A stretch of 64,000 bases of DNA, from assembly GCA_016709025.1 (NCBI GenBank), contig JADJEQ010000014.1, forward strand, positions 124,001-188,000, written 5' to 3'. The position numbers and the translations under genes are program-made. This document shows positions 48,403 through 59,739 of the stretch, one piece after another. A model generated the notes under the pieces. The model did not search any database, was not told the DNA's origin, and saw only the letters and a program-made list of their open reading frames with translations. The stretch's first letter is position 1; each line of letters begins with the position of its first letter. The stretch comes from Bacteroidales bacterium. GTDB taxonomy: Bacteria; Bacteroidota; Bacteroidia; Bacteroidales; Lentimicrobiaceae.

Positions 48403-49446
48403 TTATATATTTCTAAAAAGTTGAATATATGGAATATCATCTTCGTAAATATTTGTATTCTCATAAACAAATTTGTTTTCGTGGTTAATAAATTCTGCTT
48501 TGTATTTTTTAAAATTGCCAAGATTATTTGTTTGAAGTTCCTTATCATAACAACGTATTATTCGACAATAAATAAAGGCAATTCGTAATTCACTATGTTC
48601 TATATTTTTAAAATGAAATTGAGCCGGTTCAATTGGAAATTCATATTCTCCAAATTTTTCAACTAATTTATTATTTTTCTCCGAATAATTGTATGTAGGT
48701 TTTTTATAGTCTTGCGAATAACAATGATTGCATTTTTTGAAATTCAAATTTTCTAATATGGTTTCATCAATTTCAATGTTAGAATTATAAGCTATCTTGA
48801 AATACTCTTTCAGATATGAGATTGTTGGTTGTATAAACAAGTAATAGTATTCCTTTAAAATTTCTTTGAGCTCGCCATCAGTATATCCTGTTTTATTGTT
48901 TTCAATTGCGCCATCTTTAAAAGCTAAATGTGTTGATCTTTGAAACCACCGAATTGCATTATCTAACTCATAGTTGATATTATGATATGATTCAGCGTTT
49001 AGATATTAAACTATCAAGCCTTAATTCAATTTCTATTAAGTTAGATTTTCCTTATAAAAATTACCACTATTGCTATAATCTACTTTTCCAATGCTTTCTA
49101 TGATCCCATATTTTGAGTGAAGTTTCACTTGGTATTTTTCAGGGTCTTCCGTAAAATTTTTGATTTTCCTTAAACCAAGTCCTGAACTCAATAATTGCCT
49201 CTTCACCTTTTTCTTTTATAGCATCTGGAATTCTATAGTTTGTAAAATTTGAAGAAAGCCGCTCGCAATCTTCGAATTTATGATAAGATGGTTTCCCTCC
49301 CTCAAAAACAAATACCTTACTATCAACAATTTTTAAAGGAGTATATGTCAATTCAGTATTATTAATTGAATCTTCACATAGCTTTTATAAAAGAGTAGAT
49401 CAGTTTTATCAAGTTTATTAAGAAAAGTAATAGGTTTATTGGTCAT
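48403..49446 (-). pseudogene. Uncharacterised last gene of the helicase operon, several frameshifts
   Basis: Starting at an ATG 1 nt after the TPR gene stop (MTNKPITFLNKLDKTDLLFY), the reading passes through about four one-base shifts: VFVFEGGKPSYHKFEDCERL, EYQ-VKLHSKYGIIESIGKVDY, YELDNAIRWFQRSTHLAF, then an intact stretch to 48403 with a CNHC pair. About 345 aa. I recognise no family. Operon position suggests a function with the RecD-like helicase. Confidence 0.45.
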
Positions 49447-49447
49447 T

Positions 49448-50852
49448 TTATGCTTTGTTACCAATGATGGATGAATAAATACATCACCCAGAAAGCCAAA
49501 TGGTTTCCCTTCTGAAATACGCACCAACCCATTTACTTCCTTGTAGTATTGTTGCGGAAATCTTCATCCTCCGTTTTAGTGACTGTATAAACCAGAAATA
49601 AACCACCTGGAGTTCCTGATTGAAACCTTACTTTGAGTGTGTCACCGATATTGACATCCTTCACGAAACGCTCATATTTAAAGAAACCGTGGTTTGATTC
49701 GGATTCAATGAAATTCAGAATTTTCCTGTCACTGTTTACAAATTCGACCATCACAGTTACTTCGGGAATATCAGCAAAGAGGATTCCATCTGCAATACTT
49801 TTAAATTGGTTGTAGAGGATCTTATTGTTCTTAAAGGCATTGGCATTTTTGTACCACTCCTGTGATTGCCAATCGGATACGTTTTGAGGTATTCTGAAAC
49901 CGCTTGAATTCCTGGAAGCGATCAATAAATCTATTTCTGTTTTAGCCTCATTGTATAATTTACGTTTGATCAGTATTCCAGCCATTTTCTGCCGGAGGTT
50001 AATCAACATCTCTTCCGGACTATGACAACTCAATGCCTTACAATACAGCGCAAAAACCTTTTCTTCATCATTAATCCAGGCTTCACTCAGAATTTCCCAA
50101 ACCCAGAAGTCATTCCTTTTCTTGCGTGCAAAAGGCAACAAGGCTGAGAGCATGTCTTCCCGGTCACCGAGTGCCAGTAATAATTTTGCTGGAAATAAGA
50201 AGGATACTGAAAAGACGGATAATTTTCTGCAATTTGGATTAGCCTTGGGAGAAATGCCTTTGCTTTATCTCTATCAAAAACTACATTCCCATGATAAGTT
50301 TGTTTAGGAAGCAAATGTTTTGCATAGGCAATGTAAGCCTGCTCAGCCAATGCCATAACTCCTTTCCGTTTGGTAATTTATCCTTTTCAAAGTCTTCCGG
50401 CCTTAAATTGGTAAAGTCCCACCAATCGGCAAATTCAATATAATCATCGAATTCTTTGAATGCCTTGTGCATATTCTGGAAAAGCACTGAATACCACTTG
50501 GATGGCTTTACCAAAGGCAGATCCTTTAGATTATCAAACAACAAACGTATTTTTAAATGATCAACAGGTGTTTTTGCGCTGATATTCCGGGCGGCTTTAC
50601 CAGCACGATTGACTGATTATCAAACAACATTACCTCCTCCTGCGGAAGTTCAAGTGCTTTAAGTTCATCGAGTTTAAGTATAAACTGTGGAAGATCATCT
50701 GCCAGTTTATCCAATTGACTGTATATCACCCAACTCATATTACGCTTAGACCAGATATTTTCCGGCTCTGCATCCAATTCTGCCTTAGCCATCTGATATG
50801 CCTCATCCAGTTTCCCTTCTTTCCTTAATCTTTTTATTTCATCCGTTGGCAT
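49448..50852 (-). pseudogene. TPR protein with C-terminal cold-shock-like OB segment, about four frameshifts
   Basis: Begins MPTDEIKRLRKEGKLDEAYQ with a TPR-like helix pair (AYQMAKAELDAEPENIWSKR), continues through a helical body (NMHKAFKEFDDYIEFADWWD, EKVFALYCKALSCHSPEEML). The end has beta-rich OB-type sequence (EVTVMVEFVNSDRKILNF, EGKPFGFLGDVFIHPS), the latter like a cold-shock RNA-binding motif. About 465 aa if repaired. Its ATG overlaps the helicase end by 19 nt. Probably a nucleic-acid-binding partner of the helicase. Confidence 0.6.
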
Positions 50853-53022
50853 GATTGTCTGTTTTTTAGCATATTAACTCTCTCAAAGATATCCAAAAGA
50901 AGTCCTTTACGGTCAGATTGGTTTATAATTGGAAGAACCCGTCCGAAAAAACCATTTTTATTGTATTCGAAATCAATGATGGCTTTCTCCTGGTTCCTTA
51001 TAAATGTAAAACGCTCCCTGTATTGGAGATGATTAATGTCTGAAACTTCAATTCCGGTTCCTTCCAGTTGTTTTTCTATATCATCAAAAAGATTTCTGGT
51101 AAATGGAAATTGTTCTTCAACATCAATATCGAATTCTATCTTTTTTAAGATGGTTTCGGATGTATTCCTTTTCAATATTACATCAGGAAAACTCTGAATC
51201 AATTCCATTACTTCCAGGGAAAAGGCATCATTGTTTGTCAAGGAAGGGACTTTCATAAACTTTCCGTTGAACTTATTCTCATTATTGATCCATGTTTTGA
51301 ATCCTGCTTTATGGTCTTCTCTGTTGAAAATATAGAATACTTCAAGATTCTTTAATTGCCATCCTGTAATTTCAATTAAATGCTGCCTTACCTTTTGTCG
51401 AATACTTATAAAATGATTCTGAAGCTGGATTGGTTTTTCTGACAACCCGAAATCATCCAGCTGCTTGATCAATAAATCATCTGATTCGATTTCTATAAGT
51501 CGAACCTCATGATCTGATATTCTGTTTAATGCCTCCGCTATCTCACTATCAATGACAGTCATTGAAGAGTATGAATTGAAACAAGGAGGTTCAACTGCAT
51601 ATAAGTTTTTTGATGCCCTGGTTACTGCGGTATAGGCCCATCGATAAAAAGATTTGTTTTTATAGGAAGGATAATCCCATACTGTAAATACATTCTCCCA
51701 CTCACCACCCTGCGCTTTGTGGCAGGTGACTGCATATCCATATTTTATCTTAAGACAATGGAAATATGGATCATTGACTAATGCTTCTTTAAACTCTTCA
51801 GTCCGAGGTTTTAAATTGGGGTGTCTGATTTTGAAATCTATATACAATGCCCTCATTTCATCAGGGTGCAGATAATTGTCACCATATAGGTAGTTCTCAA
51901 GCACCTGTCCACTTACGATTTTACCAGAATCTCCCGAATCAGGGAATACCAATTCCACAGCCCTCCATTTCAATGTGATTGATTTTGTTTCCACAACTTT
52001 GCCGGTCTTCTTCCTGATGTTGACCGTTTCAATTCTGGGTATTTCGGAAACATTGCCGATAACTGCAAATTCACCATTGAAAACTTCTTTTGCATAGTTG
52101 TTTGCACCGAGAATAACTATGTCGCTTTTTTGCAGGCTGATTTCTCCATTCCCAAACAAACGCTTCCGTATCTCTATGTTAAGATCGAGACAGGTTTTAT
52201 TTTTGTAGGCAATGATGATTTTTTTACCCGACGTTTTCTGCCAGGAATCAAGAAATGATTCAATTGGAGGGTTGAAGATATCTTTGTTATTGCCGGATAA
52301 ATCAAAATCATTAAAATATCCTGAAGACTGACTTTTCCGGAGTTTGGAGGCAGCCTTCAATATGCCGCTTTGCTCTGATTGCCTTTTCACTTCTTTCATT
52401 TCAGTAACCAGGCATGAAAGGCCATATTTTCCCTCAATATAGCTTTCGTCCAGGGCCCGGGAAGTAGTATCTCCAACCGGTTCAAGCTGGCATGGGTCAC
52501 CAACAAATATTATTTTATTCCTGGAATTCAATTCACCAATGTGTGAATAATTGATCAGATCCGTTAACAGAAATCCTGTCCCAAACCTAAAAACTCACCT
52601 TCACTCTTGTTGTCGGAAATCATGGAAGCTTCATCCACTATGTAAATAACATCATTTGTTGTGTTGTTGGCAAGCTTGTAGTAATAAACAAATGATGATC
52701 CCTCCTCATCTTGCTCCTGGCTTTCAATATCCTCCAATAATGAATAGCTATAAATCCCTTTATGTATAGTATAAGCTTTCTTCTTTGTTTTTTCTGAAAG
52801 CACTTTTGCTGCCCTGCCGGTAGGAGCCATTAAAACATATCGCTGGTGAATATTTTCCAGGTACTCAACCAAACCCTGAAGAATGGTTGTTTTACCAGAG
52901 CCGGCATATCCTTTTAACATAAAAATATTATCCCTGGAATATATAAAATCCTCCAATAACCTTACGGCATTTTCCTGATCTGTGCTAAGTGTTAAATGCT
53001 TAAAGTGGTTTAAGATGTTCAT
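50834..53022 (-). pseudogene. RecD/Pif1-like superfamily 1 helicase, one frameshift
   Basis: The N-terminal part has Walker A KGYAGSGKTTILQG (about residues 38-51), MAPTGRAAKVL and motif II IYIVDEASM. After one shift near 52570 comes an intact 565-codon frame with VGDPCQLEPVGD, AVTCHKAQGGEWENVF and YTAVTRASKNLY, the RecD-type motifs III to VI. A C-terminal ~200 residues of unknown fold are specific to this protein. About 725 aa. It is the first gene of a three-gene operon, with promoter and palindrome at 53042-53076. Confidence 0.85.
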
Positions 53023-53041
53023 TTATGTTTTGAATTTAATG

Positions 53042-53049
53042 CAAACATA
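53042..53049 (-). promoter_or_regulatory. -7 promoter box of the helicase operon (TATGTTTG)
   Basis: An exact TAnnTTTG match on the minus strand, 19 nt before the ATG at 53022 and 11 nt from the operator palindrome core. Confidence 0.65.
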
Positions 53050-53059
53050 TAACGGTGTA

Positions 53060-53076
53060 GTGCAGTGTTTCTGCAC
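53060..53076. promoter_or_regulatory. Operator-like palindrome GTGCAG-tgttt-CTGCAC
   Basis: Perfect 6-bp arms around a 5-nt centre. It occupies the -33 region of the helicase promoter. The core TGCAGTGTTTCTGCA is identical to that at 59040-59054 and similar to the one at 62273-62287. Confidence 0.75.
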
Positions 53077-53090
53077 AATAAGAAAATCGC

Positions 53091-54063
53091 TTATAAAGAG
53101 GAATCAGGGTCATTTGATTTATCCTTTTTTATCTTCCTGGGGGAATGAAGGTTCTTCAGCTTTTCCGGATCAATTTTTAATTTACCAAGGCGTTTTATGT
53201 TTCCTGCATCATCCTTCGTTTTGCCCTCAGGTTCAGATTCTTTTGATATTACATCTTTTGAAAATACCGTTGGATTGTTGTCCGGATTGGTCTGGTTTGT
53301 TAACCCGGATTCATCTTCTTTAACGTTTATTAAATCGGGATCTTCATGATTAATTTCGTCATTCTCTATTTCACCGGACAAAGTGCTAGACGATTCTGAT
53401 TTATCAATTATTGACAATACCGGCAAATCAATTGCAGAGCCTTCATCTCTGGGTTTATAACCGTAGAAATGTTCAAGGATTTTATTAATCAGAAATTTTG
53501 AATTACTACATGAAACTTAAGAAAGCTCTCTTTATCACTAAAAACTCATTCATTGTTTCACGTATAGAAATATATGCAACCTCGTTCATCCAGTTTTTGA
53601 AGAATTCAAAGTATTCAAGGGCTTTCTGATTTACAGCCAGGTCTTCATTTGAAATTTTATCTCCTACGCGAATCCCCTTAGTATAAGTGAAACGAGGCCT
53701 GATCTCACTCTGGAATTTTTGAAGAATTTCAAGATTACTTTCATTTCCTTTAAGTATGGGGCTAAAAAAACTTAACAACGGTCTGCCTGTAGGTTCTTTA
53801 TTTGCTGAATCTACTGACCAAAGAGTAAGAATTGTGTACCATTTCCCTTTATATTCGTTACTTTCAACATTACAGTGAAAAAGATACTCTTTCCCTATCT
53901 CAAGTTCACTGATATCAACTCTTCCATTCCAAACCGAAATACAGACTTTTTTAGGATAATCATCGGTTGTTTCAACAATAATATTCTGCTTTGACCAGGG
54001 GCCGTTTAAGCTCAGGCCGGATTCAAGAGGAAGTGTTTTGATCAATTTCGCTGGTATCTGCAT
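53091..54063 (-). pseudogene. DUF3127 OB-fold protein with acidic extension, one frameshift
   Basis: Residues 1-90 match DUF3127, an SSB-like OB-fold (MQIPAKLIKTLPLESG, VETTDDYPKKVCISVWNGRV, NVESNEYKGKWYTIL). A helical segment follows, and after a shift near 53510 FLINKILEHFYGYKPRDEG leads into a low-complexity acidic/polar tail (SSTLSGEIENDEINHEDPDL) ending with a basic stretch. The tail resembles the disordered ends of SSB proteins. It lies 7 nt after the double-receiver gene in the retron operon and could bind single-stranded DNA made by the RT. That role is inferred. Confidence 0.7.
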
Positions 54064-54070
54064 TGGGATA

Positions 54071-55908
54071 TTATGTGAATATTTGAACTAAAAGATTAAG
54101 CATGAATTTAATATCTTTAGACGCTATTTTATAGGATATTTTAACATCGCCAGTTAAATGTGCTGCTACATTGCTTCTATAGAATCTTAGAGCAATTAGA
54201 TTTTCTATTTCTTTTCCCGATATACTATCGCGAAAATGTAGAACCGATATCATTTTAACAAGCGATGAAACATCCAATCCTGCTTTATAAGCCGAGATAA
54301 GTCGTTTTTGCGGAAACAAATTTATTGATTTGGGAGTCTCTTGAGCATCTGGATTTTGAAAATGGAATTGCCCATATTTGAGTTCAAAATGAGTAAAATT
54401 TTATCTTGATTTTGTGAAGTAAAAATTTCAATTATTGAATTGTCCTTGGTAAAACACTTCCAGAAGACAATTTTTTAGTTTTTACATTATCAGAATAGTA
54501 ACCAAAATTCCCAATTGAAGGAAGATTGCAGTAATTCTCCAGTACTTGGAAGCACAATATTAAACATTGGTTCAAAATGGAATCCTTATTATCATCTAAA
54601 TTTAAAAGATTAAAGATTTGATCTAAGAGACCATTATTGCTGAAAACTTGGTCATTGAACTCTTTATTCGTGGATGAATTTTTAAATATATTTTCATTTT
54701 TTAGACGATACACCATATCATAAATATCAGATAAATATGACTTTTGGACTGCCTTGCTAATTTCTCTATTTAAATGAACTAATGACAATTTAGTCTCCTC
54801 TTTTGTGTTATTGGTTTCTGGGGACTCTTTAACCACAAAGCTGGTAATGCCAACTTCAATACATTTTGGTAATTCCAAACCTTATTTGATGCTGTTGAAA
54901 TTACAATCTGGATACCCGGGTTTATTTTCTTCTTAATATACTCGGCAACCTGGATGCCCGATAAATTATCAACATCGGTATTATAGAAATCATCATCATG
55001 CAATCTTAAATCAATAATATAAGCATCACAAATTGAGCCTATGGCTTTCTGGTCGTCAATCCATGATTTGATATCATTAATTAGTGATTCTTAAGCTTGC
55101 CTTTCTCAAATTTTCAAACAATAAAACTTCTGCCCCAGATTTACTCAACCAGTAATCATAAAATACCCCAGCCTTTTATGGATTCATCATCAATAACTCC
55201 AATTCTTTTACCTTCTATGTCATTAATGCGTGGTATTAAGAACTTTTTCTAGGATTAAACTTCTTTCTAGTTATATGTGCTTCAGAATATTTAAAATGTA
55301 AAGTATTAAAATAATCTAAATCCTCAATTTTCTTTTTAAGAGTTGTGTATTTCGGTCTAAATCATCATTGGCAATCATAGAAAATACCTGATCAAAGCCC
55401 ATTCATTTGCAACAGAATGATGAGTCTGATAATTCCCTGGAGCTGGAACGTTTATTCTATCAATAAATTCGATGTACTCTTCTGGTGTTAAATCCGTAAG
55501 TTTCAAATCGTCAATATATGCACTGGACTCGCTACTCAATATGAAATAAAACATTCCTTTTGTTAGCAAAATATCTGCCTTTTTATTTAATCTTATCACT
55601 TGCTCCAAGTTTAGAGATCCCAGAAAAATGATTGGAGTATGTTGGTGCCTGAGTTCAGGAGAAAGCCTTAAAGTATAGGCAATATCCAATCCATCGAATT
55701 CCAGATTATTATTCTTGTCAAGATTAACAGATACAATAAAAGCATCGTATTTATCCTCACCTATAATCTGTTTCAATGACTGATAAATATCAACTTCAAA
55801 GTTATAATTTTCCCCAACTATTCTTTGTGGATCGAAAGGAATCGAATCTGTGTCCCCTTTTTTGACAATTACGTCAGGCAAGTTATTATTGATCACTAAA
55901 TATCTCAT
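54071..55908 (-). pseudogene. Double receiver-domain protein, several frameshifts
   Basis: The first domain (about residues 1-170) is receiver-like but degenerate (MRYLVINNNLPDVIVKKGDT, YDAFIVSVNLDKN, HTPIIFLGS). The second, reconstructed across about five shifts between 54850 and 55370, has the full receiver set: IGVIDDES acidic pair, AYIIDLRL phospho-Asp, VISTAS Thr, FVVKES Lys. A C-terminal region to 54071 is helical with no known output domain. About 610 aa. It starts 2 nt after the RT/kinase-like gene. A phospho-signalling partner of that protein is the simplest reading. Confidence 0.65.
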
Positions 55909-55910
55909 AA

Positions 55911-58740
55911 CTATAAGTACTTGTTGATTAATTGGTTTATATTTCCCTTATCACAAGAAAGGAGGTTCTCAAGAGTTCTAATTTCATTTTTATCGACTTG
56001 CATTTCAGCATAATTCTCGAGAGAATATAAATTCGATAACCTTATCAGATAGTTGAGTTTCCATTTGTTTCCGTAGCTTAAATAATTGACATCTAGCTCC
56101 TCAGATTTTATAAAATCCAATAATTTTCTTGAGTATAATTGCTTAGAGTTAATCAGCAAAAGGAATTCTTCACTAATATATATAACTCCATTGATACCCC
56201 CACTGAAAACTACAAACTTTTTTCCTGTTCTTTTAAAATAATTGATAAATACATTGTATACCCCATAGGCAGACAATCCTGAACGATGTGCAACAATGAC
56301 ATCGTAACCCTCCAACATTTCATCTATTAAATCGTTTTTAGTTTTAATTTTCTCTAAAAACTCCTTACAATCATCCCCAAGAGTATTATGTAAGGATGTT
56401 GGTAAATCAGTTAGAGAAAGATTATTATCTCTTAAAAAAAGTTCTTGTCTTGTCTTTCTGTCTTCAAGTAGTAATATTTTTTTCATACGCAAAAAAGTTA
56501 AGATGTGAGTATGGCCGATAATTGGCTCAATATCAATTTCCCGTGGTAGAATTTTGTATTTTTTACCTAAGTAATTAAACCTACAATATTTATATTTATC
56601 CTCTACTCTAAACCTAGATTCCAATGACCAATCACATAAACCATACAATAAATCTTTTACACTTTTTAACTGTCCTTTTCCTGAAGAAAGTTGAACCTTG
56701 TCAATACTTTCATCTAGAATTGCATCCCAAAAAGAACCTTCATTAATAATTTTAATAGTAATGACTTTCCCTTTTTGATTATATTCCCCCCTAATGATAA
56801 GTTTTGGTGAAATGGCATTAGCATATGAGTTGTAAGGACTAATCAGGAGCTTCAAAGCTTTTTTAATATTTGATGTATAAGTATAAAAGTTAAGTCCAGA
56901 CAATCCAACAATTTCAATATTGTCATTAAAATTAGTTCTAAGTGGGTTAGTTATATCAAAAATTAACTCCTCCAATTTATTATATCTGAACTCAATTTCA
57001 TTTTTAAAAACTTCAACAAAATCATTCCATGTTGTTAAATATTTACCACTTACTCTATACTCGGGAACAAATTGCTTATCAATTTTAGTTGACAAAGGAA
57101 ACTTAATGTAACCAAGGTTCTGCTGTTTCTCGAACATTTCCTTTAATAAATTTTTATATTTCCATCCCAATTTAAATTTCTCTTCTCCCCAACAATATGT
57201 GTCAATTAATTTATTATCCTTATCCAACCATACTTCATCATCTTTCTGGTATAGAAATGGGTAAATTAAATAATTCCACAAATCGGATTTAAGTTGCTTA
57301 AGTTCTATCATTTGATCTTCCTGAAATGCGGAAACGAAAGAATCAAAATTATTGAACTGTGAGCTGGTCTCTAATGGGTGCGTAGAATATTTCAGAGGGG
57401 AGCTATCCAGCGTGAATTGGTTCAGCAACTCCGTTAATCTTCTAGGATTATGTGATTCTTTTAAATCTTTTTCAATAATTCGTTGTGTAAGTATTTTTGC
57501 TTCATTAATTTTTTCCGTTGCAACTTGTTTTTCTTCAATTAATTGTTCCTGTTTATCAAATGTATTCTTTAAAGCGGTCATGATCTCATCCCTTTTATTG
57601 CCCATTAATGCATCTTTTGAAAGATTTAAACCCAATTCCATGTCTAAGCAGATAGCAAATCGATAACTAAGTAAATTACATAATCTGTTTTCTGACCCTT
57701 TTACCATTTTCAGGTACTCCAACTTACCTGCAATAACATTGGCAAGATTGGGTTTCCCTTTTTAACATGTCCCTTCTCAGCTTTGTACCGGGGAAGAAAA
57801 AACTCATAGGCCTGTTCATATCCATATTGTTCCCAATAATAAAGCCACATGCGCAACTCTTTTATATAGCGTTTCTGAACATTTACATCTTTGTTGACCA
57901 GAAGCCCGGTAACTTCCTGGCGGTAGCCTTTTTTTTGAAGACGAGTCTTTTCGTTTTAATGATAAAATTCTGGTCTGTTATGATTCTTTCAACTTCTTTC
58001 AGGAATTCACCATCCTTCTGATACTTGTTATGATTAGAACTGAAAGTAATATCATCGGCATAACGGCTATAGCTTAAGCCGTTTTTCTTTGCAGCACCAG
58101 ATAAACGTCGATCCAGTCGTTCGCAGATAATATTGGTAAGTGTAGGTGAAGTCGGTGCCCCCTGGGGCAAAACATATTCCATTTTCTTTATCCACTTTTC
58201 ATCTACTATGCGTTCAACTTCCATTTCCTGACAGCAAAGTCCCGCAATGATATTGGCTAGCTTAGATCTCTCGTTGTCCAGATTAAACGGAGGGAATTTC
58301 AGCCTTGAGTAAATCCTGGCCTTTTCAATGCTAGGGAAGAAATCCTTCAGGTCAATATTATAAACATAATTTTTACCTGTATGAATCTTTGCATTATCAA
58401 CTATAGACTTACCTGGCATAAAACCGGTTGCAGCTTTGTGTGGCTCGAAAATTACCTGGAGAATTAAATTGAGGCATTTTTGTAAGGCTTTCAAACCTTT
58501 ATTAGGAGCGTGAATTGTGCGTAATGCACCGGATTTCTTCCGTATGCTGAATGAATAATATCGAGCCTTATTGTTTTTTGGATTGCAATGGTAATTTAGG
58601 TGACACAACTCAAAAGGGATTGCCTCTGCACCGTATAGTATAACCTTACAATAATTCAGCAAATAAAGAAAACCGTCTTTGTCTTTCATATTGCTGAAAG
58701 CTTCACGAATGTGAGTTATATGCTCCTCTTGTAGTTTCAT
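55911..58740 (-). pseudogene. Retron reverse transcriptase running into a histidine-kinase-like C-terminal region, two frameshifts
   Basis: N-terminal RT from ATG 58740: NAKIH at 116-120 (retron NAxxH motif), YNIDLKDFFPS catalytic Asp, LPQGAPTSP at 191-199, SRYADDITFS with YADD at 227-230. After a shift near 57950 come RQEVTGLLVN (retron VTG motif) and LPRYKAEKGH, and after another near 57760 NLANVIAGKLEYLKMVKGSE, the usual retron RT end. The same frame then stays open for about 580 more residues: a coiled coil (about 57500-57620), a GHKL-ATPase-like stretch (VITIKIINEGSFWDAI, SSGKGQLKSVKDLLYGL) and a receiver-like end (KKILLLEDRKT, KKFVVFSGGI). The ATPase assignment is weak. The ncRNA lies 9 nt upstream. 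Confidence 0.85.
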
Positions 58741-58749
58741 AATTAATAA

Positions 58750-59017
58750 AATGTTCCTGAATACCGCCCTTGTTTTCTTTGTTTATGAAAATGCATCTTA
58801 TGTCTGATTCAGGTGAAACCTTGCAATGAATCTGGCACATAAAATTGATAATAGATAATGATAAATGATTACTGATTAAGTCAATTGGAACCAACCACTC
58901 TGACAATAACCGATCTAACATTCAGTCACCAGCAAACCTGTGACCACCAACCGATTTTGCAATTGCTTGCAACAGTTGGCACAAATCAAAATCTTAAGGC
59001 GGCATTCAAAGAACATT
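58750..59017 (-). ncRNA. Retron msr-msd non-coding RNA
   Basis: Bounded by a retron-type a1/a2 inverted repeat. a1 (58998-59017, minus strand) is AATGTTCTTTGAATGCCGCC. The complement of a2 (58750-58768) is AATGTTCCTGAATACCGCC, pairing over about 19 bp with one bulge and few mismatches. Inside, in order, are hairpin CCAAC...TTGCAA-gcaa-TTGCAA...GTTGG, hairpin GTCAC-aggtttgctg-GTGAC (msr part), then an AT-rich region with ATTGA...TCAAT and GATTCA...TGAATC stems (msd part). The RNA ends 9 nt before the RT start, as in known retrons. A -7-like box lies just upstream. Confidence 0.85.
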
Positions 59018-59020
59018 CTG

Positions 59021-59028
59021 CAATATTA
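59021..59028 (-). promoter_or_regulatory. -7-like promoter box of the retron (TAATATTG)
   Basis: One mismatch to TAnnTTTG on the minus strand. It lies 11 nt from the operator core at 59040 and immediately before the a1 repeat, so transcription would begin at about the start of the ncRNA. Confidence 0.55.
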
Positions 59029-59038
59029 TTACTCTTAA

Positions 59039-59055
59039 ATGCAGTGTTTCTGCAT
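59039..59055. promoter_or_regulatory. Operator-like palindrome ATGCAG-tgttt-CTGCAT
   Basis: Perfect 6-bp arms with the same 15-nt core as 53061-53075 and the same 11-nt spacing to the promoter box. The outer pair differs but is complementary in each copy (A/T here, G/C there). Confidence 0.75.
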
Positions 59056-59161
59056 TAACCGACAATTATTTTCTATTTCATTCCTAATATGTGGCCAAAG
59101 TACGAAAAAATCATGTAAAACTTATTCATTCTATTGCCCATGCTCAATTTCCATCATTCTT

Positions 59162-59179
59162 TTCACCAGATATGGTGAA
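59162..59179. repeat. Perfect inverted repeat TTCACCA-gata-TGGTGAA
   Basis: A 7-bp stem with 4-nt loop in the ~235-nt spacer between the small-gene operon and the retron operator. No T run follows, so it is not a clear terminator. It may be an operator or end-of-operon structure. Confidence 0.55.
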
Positions 59180-59274
59180 TAGTAAAGCTAACCGGGCAAA
59201 TTGTAATGGATTAAAGGAATTTTTTAATCAACTACCATCGCCAATAACCTGTTGGTGATATTAGTGTCAGGTCA

Positions 59275-59730
59275 TTATGAATTAAGGTAATGTGCCTGTT
59301 TGTGAGCCATCTCAACTTGATTTCTTTCAAAGGAATCTCTGAGCATTTTAAAGATTGCAAGCTCAGCCTCAGCATAATCAATTGTTAAACCTTGATTAAC
59401 TGTCGCTTTTTTAAGTAGATCAAGGAGCATAAGTTTGGACTGATGTAGAACAGCTTCCTTAGAGTAGAAATAGCAGTCAAATCTTCTGTCTGAAAGAAGA
59501 ACCCCGTCCCTCAGCGAAAATATTTGTATTCCGTTTAGGAAAGTACGAGCGTATCCCTGGCCAATGTCTTCCTTTATAAGCAATCCTTCTGCAAATCTTA
59601 CAGCATTGAAGTATACGTTATTTGCAGCTGAAACATACCCATTTGTTAAAAAAGCGTTCGCATTTGCTGAATACGACCCTGCCGGTGTAATAAAATTTGC
59701 AAGGTTTCTTAATATTACACTAGTTTCCAT
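59275..59730 (-). CDS. Uncharacterised 151-aa protein of the sigma-54 operon
   Basis: METSVILRNLANFITPAGSY at the start, a run of short helices and strands (NVYFNAVRFAEGLLIKEDIG, RTFLNGIQIFSLRDG, RRFDCYFYSKEAVLHQSK) and a charged helical end (ERNQVEMAHKQAHYL). No signal peptide and no recognised family. Intact. Third gene after the sigma-54-like promoter at 60579. Confidence 0.6.
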   Translation of the reverse strand: METSVILRNLANFITPAGSYSANANAFLTNGYVSAANNVYFNAVRFAEGLLIKEDIGQGYARTFLNGIQIFSLRDGVLLSDRRFDCYFYSKEAVLHQSKLMLLDLLKKATVNQGLTIDYAEAELAIFKMLRDSFERNQVEMAHKQAHYLNS

Positions 59731-59739
59731 TTCATTAGT

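Noticed and set aside
58703..58921. Small open frame overlapping the retron RNA
   Set aside because: It lies wholly over the msr-msd region and the RT start, lacks family features, and is better explained as chance reading of the ncRNA.
59162..59179. Terminator of the small-gene operon
   Set aside because: The stem is perfect but no T run follows on either strand, so intrinsic termination is not supported.
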